NCBI RefSeq assembly: GCF_026212465.1
Contig: NC_080058.1
Coordinates: 2,488,501-2,552,500, forward strand
Source of the DNA: Amaranthus tricolor
Taxonomy: Eukaryota > Streptophyta > Magnoliopsida > Caryophyllales > Amaranthaceae
DNA: 64,000 nt
Reading direction: 5' to 3'
The notes under the pieces were generated by a model that was not told where the DNA came from, did no database searches, and saw only the letters and a program-made list of their open reading frames with translations. Positions within the stretch are counted from its first letter, which is position 1; each line of letters opens with the position of its first letter. The position numbers were made by a program, and so were the translations under genes. Positions 45,101 through 57,415 of this stretch are shown here, one piece after another.

Positions 45101-48100
45101 GGACTCTTCCCTTCACATGCCACTTTTAATCACCTAATTATTGTAAGCAAAATAGATACCATAGCAGCCACAACCAACATCATTCTTCAAAACGAAGCAT
45201 ATTTATCTTGTATTGATTCAAATAAGAAACATATTGTTCAAAAATGAAATTCCTCATCTTCAGGATATCAACAAATCGAACATTCCTAAAACCCAATAAG
45301 TGGCACATAATTATGTTATTGATCTACACAATGACAATTTTTGAACGGGCTTCTGGCCATCCACATATAATTAATGCATTCCCATCCACTAAAAAGGACA
45401 GAACAAAAGAAAGCAATTTCAAACCCCTTTCTCATAAGCTTCAAAGAGAGTCCAGGAAAAGAAACCCCTGAATTATAATCCACCAATGTAACTTATAACA
45501 TGTATTTCACCTTTAATCATTTTAATTAAAACATATCTAATCAAAACTATACCAATATAATGCTGTATTTTATATTGATATAATGCCATTGAAATGAACA
45601 GCCATAATCCTAAAAATTTGTGTTAATAACACTAAAAATAAAAAGCTTTACTGATAGAAACTAATCAAAAATCATGATTCATGATCAAGCTACTTGTTAT
45701 GGGTTCCTTTACATCTTGTATAATGAAGAGGATGAACACGGAATAAACATAAAACACAAAATTCAGTCAATCTAATATATATGCCTACTTGGAAAAATAT
45801 GACAATGAACAAACCACACCATTAGAAAAGATGGACAAGCAACATCATTAACAATTATTGACAAGCAACACCATCAGAAACTTGCAGACAAGCTATCTGA
45901 TCTCGTATCAACCAGGATTTTACTATCCACCAACTAAAGATGCCCAAGAAGCTCCATACTATGTGGAGAGTAAGAAAATTCTATTCACCTTGACAAATCC
46001 AGTACGACGATCCAGATTCAAATGGAGGTTCTTAAGCTGACCGAACTCTCCAAAGACATTATGGAGATCCTCTTCTTGAGCCTCTTCATGAACTCCTGTG
46101 ACAAGTATAATCCAGCCCTCGATTGCTGCAATAAAAACATGTCATAATTTCACAATCAGAAACTGCCAGTAAGAAACTCATATAACAAGAAATCAATCTT
46201 AACCACCACAAAAGTGATTTCACAACCACAAACTAGACTCAAACAGTGTATAGCAGAGGGGAAAGGTCCTAAAGACAAAGACAGAAATAAAAGCGTGTGC
46301 AGTGTGAAGTATAAGAAAAACAATTTCACGAAGAATCAACAGTTTACAGTATCAGTGGGGCACCAATAAAACATGCAAAGGCTTCAAAATTTAAAATCGT
46401 ACTTTTGACTATTTGTGGCTTTTTCATCAATTCGTACCCCCAACTCCTTCATAATCCTAACTTCCCCTAGCATCACCTTCACTCTCTTAGGACTAAACTT
46501 TGAGAACCAATTTGCAATATAATTCTCTTAAAAACTTGTTTATATTTCTACTCATCCTACACATGCAAGTTCCACAAATGCGTTGTTGAGACAAAACCTT
46601 AAAAACACTTTTAAATAACTAAAAGAAACAAAGAAAACTAACACCATGTGAATTCCCAATTCAAACATATGAATATCAAACATTATTTGAGGGCTTCAAC
46701 CTCAAATGCCTACACAATCCAGCTGAAAGAAGTGAATGATTATTGTTTGTAACCCAAGATCTTACATAATTTGAAACTAATTAAAGTGTCAACGGTTCGA
46801 CATGGGTACTTGAGATAATCTAGACATGAACTAATAAAACTTCTGTCCACACAAAGTTCCACCGTCAAAAGAAACTGCATATATCTAAAATAAACTCCAA
46901 GCATCATCCATCATATACAAACTTTCACAAGCGTCAACAATAACACAAAGTTCCTCAAAGTATCCAATGACAGCATGGTGCTTTCAAGCTGTATTTAAAA
47001 AAGTGTGCCCGAAGCGTGCCTAGGCGCAAGGCAATAAGAGGCGATCACTAAAAGGCACTCCCTTGAGTCTAGGCGCAACAAGAATCTTCCATGGTGTGCC
47101 TTTATAGCGCCTCGCGAGGCTCCGCGCCTCGTGTATATCATATGTGATTTTTGACAAATAACATGCCTTTCCTTAATGTTATTGAAATAACCCTCAATTC
47201 TTAGTTGCTTATTGAATGGAAAGCAAAAATATCCCCTTTCTTGCCCTAAAACTATGGAGGACTAAGAAACAGTAGAGTAACAGTTGTTGCATCACCTTAA
47301 AGCGTCGTTGTCTTCACCTAATCTCCTCTACTCCTCTACTGGTCGACGTCCTCACCACCCAGGTAACGTCTTCTCTCTTCTTCATTCTTGCTTTCACTCT
47401 ATCTGGTTTTCTCTTCTTTCTTGCTTTCTCTCGTTCAGTCTCTCCTCCGTGTTTCCCTTTCCTCTTTGATTTGATTTATAATTTATAAAAGAGTAAAGGT
47501 TGCTTTGTTTAGTATCTATTGCTGCTGATTTTTAAAAAAATTTAAATTTATTTTAATGGATGATGATGATGAGAAAGAAGACAATATTAGTGATGATGAG
47601 AACAATATAGGAGATGGTGAAGAGGCTTATGAGGCAATTTAGATTTTTACTGTTTGTTTGAGTGTGCCACAAAACAAATAAAGTGTCAAGAAGCATTGTT
47701 TGCTTTCTTTACCTTTGTCTTTATATTAGTTTTTTTTTTTGTTAACTCAAGACTATGTTATCGATCTAGCGTATGACTTTATGTGTTTATATAGCGTTTA
47801 TCTTACTTATATTTTATAATAAGATGGATTTCATGTTTTAAGTATTAAATAAGTTTTTAAATGGATTTTGAAGCATTTTAGCAAAACTGTGCGCCTTGCA
47901 TAGAAAAAGTTTGCGCCTTTGTTTTGCATCTAAGAAAAGGGACCTTTTGTGCCTCGTGCTTCTTAAAACTAAGTTTCAGAACCACAAGTTCACAGTAGAA
48001 GTCGAGAAAGATAGAAGAAGCCTAGCATCCTAATTCCTAAAATGTCCTAATCTTGGATTATTTTGTAAAGGGGAAAATGCACACACGAAAAACTGATCAG

Positions 48101-49181
48101 CGAAAAAATTCTCTAAGCTTCAGCTTTCTTGTGCAGGATCAAATTTGCAGATACAAAGCACGAAAACAGATTATATTAGAAAAAAAAGATGATTATAAAC
48201 ATCGGGCTTCAATATATAATTGTAAGCCCCGAAACATTTACATGACTAGAAGCTATTCCAAAACTCCACCAAAACCACCAGTTGCCTTGGAGATAAAGTG
48301 ATACAAAGAAGTCCATCTTCATACGCACTAAAACAACTATTTATCCTGTCCAAAACTTCAGAGCATTGCTTTCATGGCACTTTTACTCTGTTTGTGATCT
48401 ATGTCAAAGTTCCAAAGACTAGAAATTCAGCTTCTGGATAGAGGACTAACTATTGTAAATCAAAACCCTTTCACATTATGTTTGAATCGTTAGATAAAAT
48501 CTCAAGACAATATGTTAAAAAAGATTCCAATTTAGACTAATGTTATTCTCAGTAAATCTTTTGTGTTTTTGGGTTGTTCACTCTTTAGTGTTTTTTTTAT
48601 TACTTGCACATTGGTATTCTCTATTGCATTAAGTTCTAAAAGCCTAACAATCACCAAACCCTAGTATTTACCAATCCAGCAACGAAAATTACAATAAACC
48701 CTAAAAAATGCACAAATTTAACGAGCCTAAACTTACAGGTCTACAAACGAAAAAGGAAATCCACCGTAAAAATAAAACCTAAGGAAAACTCCAAATTCTA
48801 ATACCCTAACAATCACAAAACCCTAGCAAGTACCAATCCAACTAAGAAAACTACAATAAACCCTAAAAAAATTAATAAAATTAAGGAACTGCAAAGAGAG
48901 AAGTCAAAAGAGAACTGACAGCGAGCGGGGCCAGGACCGCCATCGGAATCAAGAGATTCAAATTCACGAGCAGTCAAACGGCTATTACGGTCAGCGTCGT
49001 CCTCACGGAAACCACGACCTTTAGTTTTCTTCGCGGTGAAGCCAGAAGAGTCACCTCCAGCGCCAGTAATGGCGGATTTGAGCTTAGGATGAGGAGCTTC
49101 TTCAGCAGCAAGTCCATCTTCATCCATGAGATCGTCTTCTTCAGGCTCGAAATCGACTGCTTCTACATCTGCTGCCGCCAT
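42111..49181 (-). CDS. Y14: Y14/RBM8A exon junction complex RNA-binding protein
   Basis: Four exons read from the right: 49181-48920, 46125-45989, 44098-43950 and 42156-42111; 197 residues, phases consistent. The N-terminus is acidic ([15 protein letters not shown]), then a [10 protein letters not shown] patch. The RNA recognition motif spans about 90-171, with GWIILVTGV (RNP2 position), RTGFVKGYALIEY (RNP1) and INVDWAF at its end. The tail [22 protein letters not shown] is the Arg/Ser C-terminus of Y14. Y14 pairs with MAGO in the exon junction complex and acts in mRNA localisation and nonsense-mediated decay. The last coding exon is only 46 nt and lies 1.8 kb away; donor AGAAG|GTTTGT and acceptor TGCAG|ATCACC rejoin the frame exactly. 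Reading past 43950 would give an unrelated tail. Diverges from the PIG-Y gene. Confidence 0.95.
42569..43481. mobile_element. Tourist/PIF-Harbinger-like element in Y14 intron 3
   Basis: Ends GGGGTTGTTTGGTA and (reverse complement) GGGGCTGATTGGTAT form an imperfect inverted repeat. TAA at 42566-42568 and 43482-43484 fits the 3-bp target duplication. 913 bp, no transposase. The interior holds an odd GC-richer purine block at 43223-43305 (GGTGATGGCGGTGGTAATGG type). Confidence 0.7.
46988..47973. mobile_element. hAT-like element or debris in Y14 intron 1
   Basis: The left end TTTAAAAAAGTGTGCCCGAAG and the right end (reverse complement TTTTAAGAAGCACGAGGC) are loosely inverted, and both lead into GC-rich GCGCCTC/GAGGCGC words. 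The inner segment 47555-47640 codes for an acidic run ([22 protein letters not shown]) ending at a stop, which could be a remnant of a transposase C-terminus. No clear target duplication (TTTCAAGC against TTTCAGAA). Confidence 0.45.
48640..48885. repeat. Imperfect duplication of about 78 bp in Y14 intron 1
   Basis: CTAACAATCACCAAACCCTAG with its following bases (48644-48721) recurs from about 48806, as CTAACAATCACAAAACCCTAG. Both carry ACCAATCCA and ACAATAAACCCTAAAAAA. The spacing is about 162 bp. The repeats include AAACCCTA telo-box-like words. Confidence 0.75.
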
Positions 49182-49549
49182 TGTTGTTGCTTAACCTTTT
49201 TGAAAAGTTTTATGTTTTGAGAGTTCGAAGTCTGAATTATTGTTTTGCGAATTGCGACTGAGAAATTAGAAAAGGGGAGATTTTGGAAGATGAGTTTTGT
49301 TGATTGTGGAATTGTACGAAATGGCCCAGTGGGCTTTTGTTTATGAACTGATTGAAGAAACGGAATTGTGAAAAATATGAAAAAGAATAAGCTTAGTATA
49401 AAAAAAATTCTCAAAATAAGGTCGAAGAAATTTTAATTTTCAAAATAATGACAATATGTCTGAGTTTAAGATTAGGTATATTTTCTATTACTAATATCGA
49501 ACAATAGAACTGGTTAAAAAAAGTCAAAATTTGATGTTCGCTGTTAGTT
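49182..49549. promoter_or_regulatory. Upstream region of Y14
   Basis: Probable leader and core promoter of Y14, read on the minus strand. No unambiguous TATA box is seen. It is bounded on the left of the element below by its 8-bp target copy CTGTTAGT (49542-49549). Confidence 0.35.
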
Positions 49550-50225
49550 AGGCCTGTTCAAAAAAACTCGACCCACCGATCCGCATCATAAATGGCGGGT
49601 CAATTTTTTAAAAAATTATAAGTGCAGGTTCGACCCACGTTAACCAGGTCGGGTCGTGGGGCCGCAATTCACATTAAGCGGGTACCCTCTGACCCGTTAC
49701 TCCGTTAGTATTAAAGGTGGAATTCTTTTTAGGATTTTCAAACTAATGGCTCTACTAGAGTACTGGTGTTTGGCATATTGGCATATGGATAATAATTTTG
49801 ATTCATGGGGTTTGTATTTTCACGGTTGAAGATTCAAACCTAAATAATTTTCATGGTAAAACGACATTCTGAATTTTGTTTTCGTTACTGAAAAAGTTGC
49901 TCATTTATCATTAAATTCATTAGTGACCTCACCTGCTCTTCATCTCCATTATTGAAAAAGTTACTGATTTATCCTAGATCCAGCCATTGTCTTGGACAAT
50001 TTAAAATGAAGGGAGATGAAGATGGGCACCTGCTGTCAGCGACGGAAAAACAAAAATAGTTTTGCCAAAAATTCCAAAAAAAAAAAAACCCGATGTCTCG
50101 ACCCAACATATCCGGGTATCCTAAATCCGGGAACCGGAAAATTTGGGCCGGAACACGGGCCGTTAAAAAGGTACCTAACTTTCCGGGTACCCGAAATGTC
50201 AGATACCCGCTAATGAACACCCCTA
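49550..50225. mobile_element. hAT-like MITE upstream of Y14
   Basis: The left end is TAGGCCTGTTCA and the reverse complement of the right end is TAGGGGTGTTCATT, close to the TAGGG-TG ends of plant hAT elements. It is flanked by CTGTTAGT (49542-49549) and CTGTTATT (50226-50233), an 8-bp duplication with one mismatch. The interior has GGGTACCCG and GACCCG/CGGGTC words. 676 bp, no transposase. Confidence 0.8.
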
Positions 50226-51350
50226 CTGTTATTAGGAACTAGGGACAAAAAAAATGAAAAACATCGAACAACACATGTTTTTCAAATAGAATAAATATGT
50301 TCTTCATATTTTTATCCCTTTCAACACTATGACACTGTCTTTCTTTATTCACTGTTATTTAACAGCGAACAAATAATTTTAACTTTTTTTTTATTAGTTT
50401 CTTTGTTCGCTAATAATAACAAAAAATATACCTAACTTCAACTTTGGTATGAAAACGTTTATTTTGGTAATGTTAAAATGTTCCAAAGCTTATTTTGGAA
50501 ATTTTTTTGAGAACAAGCTTATTCTTTTCATTTTTTCATTGAGAAAAAAATGTGGGCGAAGTATTTGTACGTTCTATCATGAGCTATTCTTGACGACCTT
50601 AAAACAAGGAATTCTGATGCTAATTATTGTATTAGTTGGGCTATTTGGTCCATATACGAAAAACGACTTAAAAAGAGACGTCTCACTCAGGAATTTGTTA
50701 ATTTACAAATGATTGTTTATTGTTTGTTATTTAGTTGTTATTACTTGTTGTTTTAGTTTTTTTCTTAACCGGTCATAAGTGTCGTCTTTATTATTAGTAG
50801 CTGAATAAGTCAATGGTTTAAGATGTTTGGCAAAATTAATATTCTTGGTTGTCTAATTAATAAAGAAATTAGATCAATAAGCCAAAAACTAATAAAAAAC
50901 CAATGAAGTTAATTTTTTTTTTTTTATTTCGCCTTAAAAGTCAACTTCTAAAAAACATATATCAAACCTCAAAAACCTCACAATATCATGCAGGCTTTAA
51001 ATAGTCAATTCTAAACTTCAAAATAACAATTCCAAGACAATCAAACTCTAATGCTAAATTTGCTTACTCAAATAATACAGGTCTTATTCCAAGCCTAAAA
51101 AAGCAAATCCAAGATTTATAAAGCTTATTTCAAGCCTTAAAATATTTAATCTAAAACTTAAGTTTAATTACTATTCCAAACCTTAACTAATATATGCCCT
51201 TATAACTAATTATTATTTGATATAAGAATAAACAAAAAATTAAATTAAGATTAAAAATTGCTAATGATGACATCGAAAAAAAAAAAGCTAGTGATGCAGT
51301 TAGATCACTATCACTAATCACGTGGTTCAAACTCTAACATTAACATTATG
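50226..51350. other. Intergenic region between Y14 and the PIG-Y gene
   Basis: AT-rich. The left end of an element related to 2373-2531 (AAGATGTTTGGCAAAATTAA) occurs at about 50820. Words of the type TCAAGCCTTAAAA/ATTCCAAGCC repeat loosely from 50950 to 51190. No gene recognised. Confidence 0.45.
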
Positions 51351-51531
51351 CTGCCTTTCTCTTCCCTAATTCAATAGTACTGCCTAGATTGCCTACTCAC
51401 CGGTCACCACCGTAGAACGTAGTCTGCTCCGGTCAGCGGTCACCGTTCGCCTCTCACCATCGCCAATCTCTGCGCCTCTGTTACTTCCTCTTCATCTGCT
51501 ACTTCCTACTCGCCTACTGCTCTTGTGACTG
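51351..51531 (+). other. Probable non-coding first exon of the PIG-Y gene
   Basis: A C/T-rich stretch (TTACTTCCTCTTCATCTGC, CTACTGCTCTTGTGACTG) ends at a good donor, ACTG|GTATGT, at 51531. The matching acceptor is TAATCAG before 52961. The left boundary is a guess. Confidence 0.45.
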
Positions 51532-52978
51532 GTATGTATACTCGCCTCTCACCATTGTTTTTTAATTTGTGTATATCAATAATCAGTAATTGAATTTGTT
51601 TTTAATATGTGAATGAATTTGTTTTTATTAGTACTCATTGTTTTTATTAATTCAATTGAATGTTTTTATTAAATATGCTTGTTTCCTTGATTTATTTGGA
51701 TTGAATTTGTTTGTTTCTTCCAATATTTTTGTCATTATTTGTGTTGATTAATTGGTGAATTGCATTATAATAGTTTCAGTATTTCCTTTCCTAAATTGTT
51801 TTTTTGATGGATAATTGTTTTTTTAAAATGTTAACGGCACTTGATTTTTTCTTTGATCCGTCAGGTGCTTCGATTTACTCCCGGTCTTTCGTTTATTGTT
51901 TTATTCGATAGTTTTATTCAATTATTTGATGCTTTCTGTATTGGTGTTTGAATTTCCGTGCTAAACCCTGATAGAAAAGAGTAATTGGGTTGGAATTGAA
52001 GTGCAAGTAAAACAGTTAGGGTTTCTGATCGAAGCTTTGCATTTTCTCTAATTTGTGAACTGCTAAAGATAATCATCTTCTTGAATTCATCCATTGTAAT
52101 AGTATCTTCATGCTTTCATTCCAAATTTTCAAGCAATTTATGCTTTTGGGTATTTGCAATTTGATTCTTTTTTACAAACTTAGCTGAGGTTTGCTTTATA
52201 TTCTGTACGGCCTAACATTTTGTTAAAACTTCATATTTATTGGTCAAATTTTCTGGCTCTTATTTATTCATGATTGAACCACATGAAAAAGTCACTTGTA
52301 GCAATTTCAATGGGACAAATGAGTAGAGTCAACGATAACTCTTTAGAGATTGAAAATATGTTGACTGATACTTTGATGATACAAATGCATCAAGTATTTA
52401 AAACCTCAATCTGCGATACAGTCCAGATTGGTCTGTCTTGATCAGTTCTGAAGTATTTTTTACAAGGTATAGATAAATGCAGCCTTTAGTACTAAGTACT
52501 AACCATAGCATTAGTAGTTGAATTTTGAAATCAAGGCTATCTTAAATTTGGTATCATATCAAGTTGTGCACTTGAGTATATGATGCTTAATCTTGAATGT
52601 AAATTAGAATGTCCTTGATTAGATGAGGTTATTTGATTATAATAAAGGTCATATGAGTGAGTGCAAGTTTAATTTTCTTAAAAGTACATGTATTAAGAGA
52701 ATTTTAATCTGTATCATGTCATGTTATGCACTTGAGTATATGGTATATGTCAAGTTTAATTTTAATCTTGAATGTAAATATGAATGTCCTTGATTTGATG
52801 AGGCTTTTTGATTAGATGAGGCTTTCACCTTTGTGAAGTTTAAAGCTGAAGAAACGATGTAGCATAATTTGCAAAGGTATTTTCAATACTTTAAAACTCT
52901 GGGATCTTGGTGAATAGTGTTAGAAAAGGACTACCCTTAGTTAGCTTTATTGTAATCAGGTTCCGGTGCTCCAAAATC

Positions 52979-55239
52979 ATGAGAGCTCACACATGTTCAC
53001 AACAAATCTGGGGGCTCGTGTTTGTTGTAACTGGATTAACTTATTTTGGAGCATTCTTTTATGCTGCTGTTATTTCAAAGCTCGTGGCACCATCAGATAA
53101 TCCTCTCATATCAGCTATACAACAAGACAGGTACATAGTACACTTCTTTTATTTATTATGTATAGTACTAGCCTATCAAGTTAATATATGGGTCAATTAT
53201 TGAGCTATCTGGAGCATTTAGTATTAGAAACCCAAATGTTCTTTAGTTTTTGATTATAGGTAACTCTTTTTTACTGATGATTTGTATGATATGTTCTCTA
53301 ATGTGCCTTGTGATTGGATTGTCCCAAAAGAATAATGGTTGTTTGAGTAGAGTAAAATGCATTTATTGGAAAACTTATAATGTATTAGGTGTGGATTATT
53401 AGTTTTGTTAGAAAGTTTGAAGAATGTAAGCATTAATAAAGTAAGTTGACTTATCTTTTCACATGATCAGAAGTTTGGATTCGAGGTATTTTTGGCTCAT
53501 TATGAGATTATTAGTTTCAAAAGAAAGGGAGTTTTAATTTGTTCAACTTTTTGTCTTAGCCAAAGTCGACATATGCTAGGTATTTTCACATGATCAGAAG
53601 TTATGATGGTGAATTTTCACGATTCAATGGTTCTTCTCCATAAATTTTAAACGTCCCATCTATCATTATGTGCATAATCTTTTAAGTTGTGTTATGTTTT
53701 CAAAAGTTGAGTACTACTACATTGTTTACTGCTGGCTTTGACTGTGGAATGGGAAATTGTTGTGTAATGAGATTGTGTTCTATCTTTGGATCTACTCGTT
53801 TAAAGCTAAACTTTATCGAGCATTTAACAAATCTTACTAGATTGATCAGAGCCAAATACCCTCTCCTCCTGCATTCCATTTCTTATTGGTTGCCTCTTGT
53901 TGGAATAATGGTCTTAATGTCATCATATTATTTATAAAGGTTAATTTGATCTGGATATTTATTGCTTCAAACTTTCCTAGTGTATGTTTTACTTGCTACA
54001 AACTTGATTTTATTTCCTATGTAATTCAAGGTAACGGTCATGTACTGATCACATGTGGTGTCAATGTGTCATAGTGACCGTTGCTAGTATTATTGAATTT
54101 TCATTTAAACATGTACTTGAACTTTCCTTGTCCTAGAGGCTTGGGGAGGGGTCCCTTCTTTTAGATGAATTGATATTGTCACCATTGAAGAAGTTGAAGC
54201 CTGAGCTTACTCAAATCTTCCTCATGCTCTCACAATCTCACTCATTCATCACTACATCTATCTGTTTTTAATTTTCTGGGTCAATCTGATGGACATATGT
54301 TGGTAAAGGGAGTATGAGGTAATTGAGCAGGACTTCATTTCATTGAATGGGCTTAACTTTTTCGCCTTTTCTATAGTGACATTTTGTGCAGCACGAGTAG
54401 AAATGGTTCTAGTCAAAATCCTTAACGTCATGTTTGGGAACAATAATTTTATTTGGAAATTTGGAATCAGCTTAAATTTTTTGTTTGGCAAATCAAAAAT
54501 TTTTAAATTTGGATTTGGATCAAATTCTACCATTTTATTTAAGGTAGTGAACATTGAGAATGACTACTCAAACCTTGTTATTCTCAAATTCTTCATTTAT
54601 GATTTCATAATTGAAATCCATAATTTGAAATGAAATATTTTTTTCCAAACACTACATAATGGTATATGATTTAAAGAAGTTCCTTTATGTTTTCAAACGT
54701 CAATCGTTCACATGTGTATTGCTTCAGATGTTATCTGATGTGTATAACCCAGACATTCATTCCTTGATTTTCTGTATAACCCAAGTCTGCAAAACTTTAC
54801 TCCTTACTTCCTCGGAGTTTGCTGTAAATGCTGTTGGCCATTTTTTAATTTGTTGATTTGAATAATGTGAACATAATAAGGGAAAAAAATTGAAATGCGT
54901 GGATTACATACTCAGAAATGAAGTGTGTGGATGAGAATTCGGGAGAGAAAGGTAGGCCATTTAAAAAACAAAATGTAGCAAACTCATTAGAACAACTTAA
55001 ATAGACAATTAGACAAATGTAACACTTCCAAAGGACAGAGGGAGTTTGCCTTTGGATTTGAAAAATAATTAAGATGTAGAAGTGTTTTACTGATAAATTG
55101 ATGCATACTGATTATACCCAATATTCATGGACATTTTTGTCACAGATATTATTGCTTCTTGGTCCCATTATCACTGCCCATATTAGTTGTTGCTGTATAC
55201 TTTCATTGGCTCAGCATGAAACTCTTCAAGCATGCATGA
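52979..55239 (+). CDS. PIGY: PIG-Y-like subunit of GPI-GlcNAc transferase
   Basis: Two coding exons, 52979-53130 and 55146-55239 (GACAG|GTACAT, CACAG|ATATTA), encode 81 residues: MRAHTCSQQIWG... to ...MKLFKHA. Two membrane segments are visible, GLVFVVTGLTYFGAFFYAA and FLVPLSLPILVVAVYFHWL. The second is followed by WLSMKLFKHA, like the W-x-x-x-KLFRHN end of PIG-Y. PIG-Y is a small ER-membrane subunit of the enzyme that starts GPI-anchor synthesis by adding GlcNAc to phosphatidylinositol. The start at 52979 follows a splice acceptor (TAATCAG|GTTCC). Upstream in-frame codons at 52907 lie before that acceptor, hence are intronic. A long 2.0-kb intron splits this tiny gene. Recognition rests on short sequence. 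Confidence 0.82.
53131..55145 (+). other. Intron of the PIG-Y gene
   Basis: A 2,015-bp intron. At about 54430-54655 ATGTTTGGGAACAATAA and (reverse complement) GTGTTTGGAAAAAA form loose inverted ends, with AAATTTGGAATTTG-like words inside; this may be a MITE. At about 54000-54080 GTAACGGTCATGTACTGATC and GTCATAGTGACCGTTG form another loose inverted pair. A Stowaway-like end (GGACAGAGGGAGT) lies at 55034-55046. Confidence 0.5.
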
Positions 55240-57234
55240 TTACTTACCATCTGCACGACTGCATGTAAATTCAAATCAGCATCGTGTTATGTCATCATCA
55301 ACATCCAAACAAAGAAGATCACAGCATACAAACACCGGTAAATCTGTGCTCCTCTTTAACATTCTGTCATTACTGAAAATTACAACTCTATTACTGCACA
55401 AGAAACTTGTATTATTATGAAAGGTTCAAGTATCCAGTAAGCAGAGCTATAAAGGTCTGATGGTTAAAGATACTAGCAGGCCTGAAACCTGTATTAGACA
55501 GTAAGAGGAGAGATTTCAATTTTGAACATTTGAATTTTGTGTGATTATTACCATTCATGTTTTGGTCATCATAAAATATAAAAAAAAAATAGAATATTTT
55601 TGGAAAAATTGAAAGGGAGGGTTCTATAAAATGGGACCCATTTCAATAAGAAGGAAATGTCCTGTATTTTAAGTGGGAGACAATGAAATACAGAACAAAC
55701 ACCAAAAAATATCTCATTAGATTTTGCATTGAAAGTGATTCTGAATGTGGTTCCTGTATAGAATGTTATACAGTTTATAATGGACCAACTAATACTCTTC
55801 CATTTTGTTAAGTTTGCTTTACTTTGTTCAAGATGCTGGAAATTAGGCAAAAGATAAAACGAGAGAAAAATGACCGGAGGGGATTGAATTGTTTTGGCTC
55901 CGCTTTTAAATATGTTAGTGTAGTCTTTCTATTTCTTTTGTTTGCCGGTTTATCTTGAGTCGAGGTTATCAATGGGTCCAACCGCCTTTAATAAGGATAT
56001 GGTTGGCCGTCTTCCCTCACAAACTCTAATCATAGCACTTCTATAAGCGAGATATACTTGGTATGATGATGTTAAAGAGTGTCGTGAACTATCGGGATAT
56101 CTTAGAATGAATAATATAGTAAAATCAGCGTAACCGAGGAAGTAAATATACATTTGATAATTGTTATTGTATTCAATAAATATTTTCTCATTGTATCTGA
56201 AACAATTTGGTCGGCTATATTATTTTTGTCATATGCTTGAATTAGCTATCAGGAGTAGAGAAGGATTGTTTGCTTCCTTTGTCTTAGTTATGCAAGAATG
56301 ACAACCACCAATTCACGAGATTCCTACCTAAGGTGAGGTTTTGTAAGCTTTTTATGGGATTATTTACAAACACATGTGCAAACATCCTAGTTGCTGCCTA
56401 AGCAGATTATGTTGCACATGGGAAGGGCTACCTTCAGATTTTATGTCTCAGTCTTGTGCTTACTTTGTGGACGACTTTTTGAGGTGGGGCGTGGGGAGAG
56501 GGAGTTGATCTTGAAACACAATGCATCCAACCAAACCAAACTCGACCTATGTTTTTATGTTTATAAGACTTTTTAGAGCTAATATTTTTCTCACTCTCTT
56601 CTAGTTTTGCCTCATCACACAAAATATTACTCTGTCTATCTCTTTGGAATAGCAATATTTTTTATTTTAAAAGCTTTCACATTTTATAATCATATAGTGC
56701 TTTGTTCATAGGTGAATAAAACGACATAATTTTGAAAATTTAATACTTTATTTAGTCTATGGGACTCGTTTGAATTATTAATTTGATATGTAATAGTAAT
56801 GCTGAATTTTTTTATTGGGAAATATACATAGTACTATATATTCCATTGAATTTTTAAAATTATATATTTTCATGCCTTTTGTGTTTGTTTGGTTTTAGAT
56901 AAAAATAAAACATTTAAAATAAGTGATTCAAATAAAATAATATATTAAATGTGTGTATGAGAATTGATGAGATTGTGAGCTCATTTTTTCTAAAAAAAAC
57001 TAATACATTTAAGGGATATGCTAAAGTATATGTCATAGCAAATTCAATATAATGGACAGCGGTAGATTTTGCTAAATCTGGAAGAATTAAAATAACACTA
57101 TGAGAGACTCTAAATGTTAGACTAACTTCATATATGAGTTAAATAATTTAATTAATAAAACTTATGAAAATTCAAGCTTTCTATTTTGAGGTTATTTCAC
57201 TTTGAAATGGTTTCTAACAAGAGCAGTCGTTAAA

Positions 57235-57415
57235 ACAAGGTTTATTTGGAGAATCATGGGTTAGTTCAATAATTATTGGACTTGTGGTTGATTATTTTCC
57301 CTTTTATTCTTATATTAGAGTTTGATTTTTATAATCTATTTAACTTCTCTCTTTCTTTATCTGTAGAATTTTTGTAGCCTTAACCTTGAATCAATACAAA
57401 ATTATAGTTCCGTCG
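57235..57415 (+). repeat. Putative tRNA-derived SINE, copy 2
   Basis: GAGAATCATGGGTTAG, CTTGTGGTTGATT, TTATTCTTATATTAGAGTTTG and the following CCTTAACCTTGAATC parallel the copy at 27055-27235. More diverged than copy 1. Confidence 0.45.

Noticed and set aside
47284..47469. Ser/Leu/Phe-rich frame in Y14 intron 1
   Set aside because: C/T-rich tract within a probable transposon; no motif.
49550..50225. GGGTACCCG-rich segment considered as a promoter element cluster
   Set aside because: The words belong to a hAT-like element with its own ends and target duplication.
52907..52978. Upstream in-frame start for the PIG-Y protein
   Set aside because: A good splice acceptor (TAATCAG) separates it from the conserved part, so this stretch is most likely intron.
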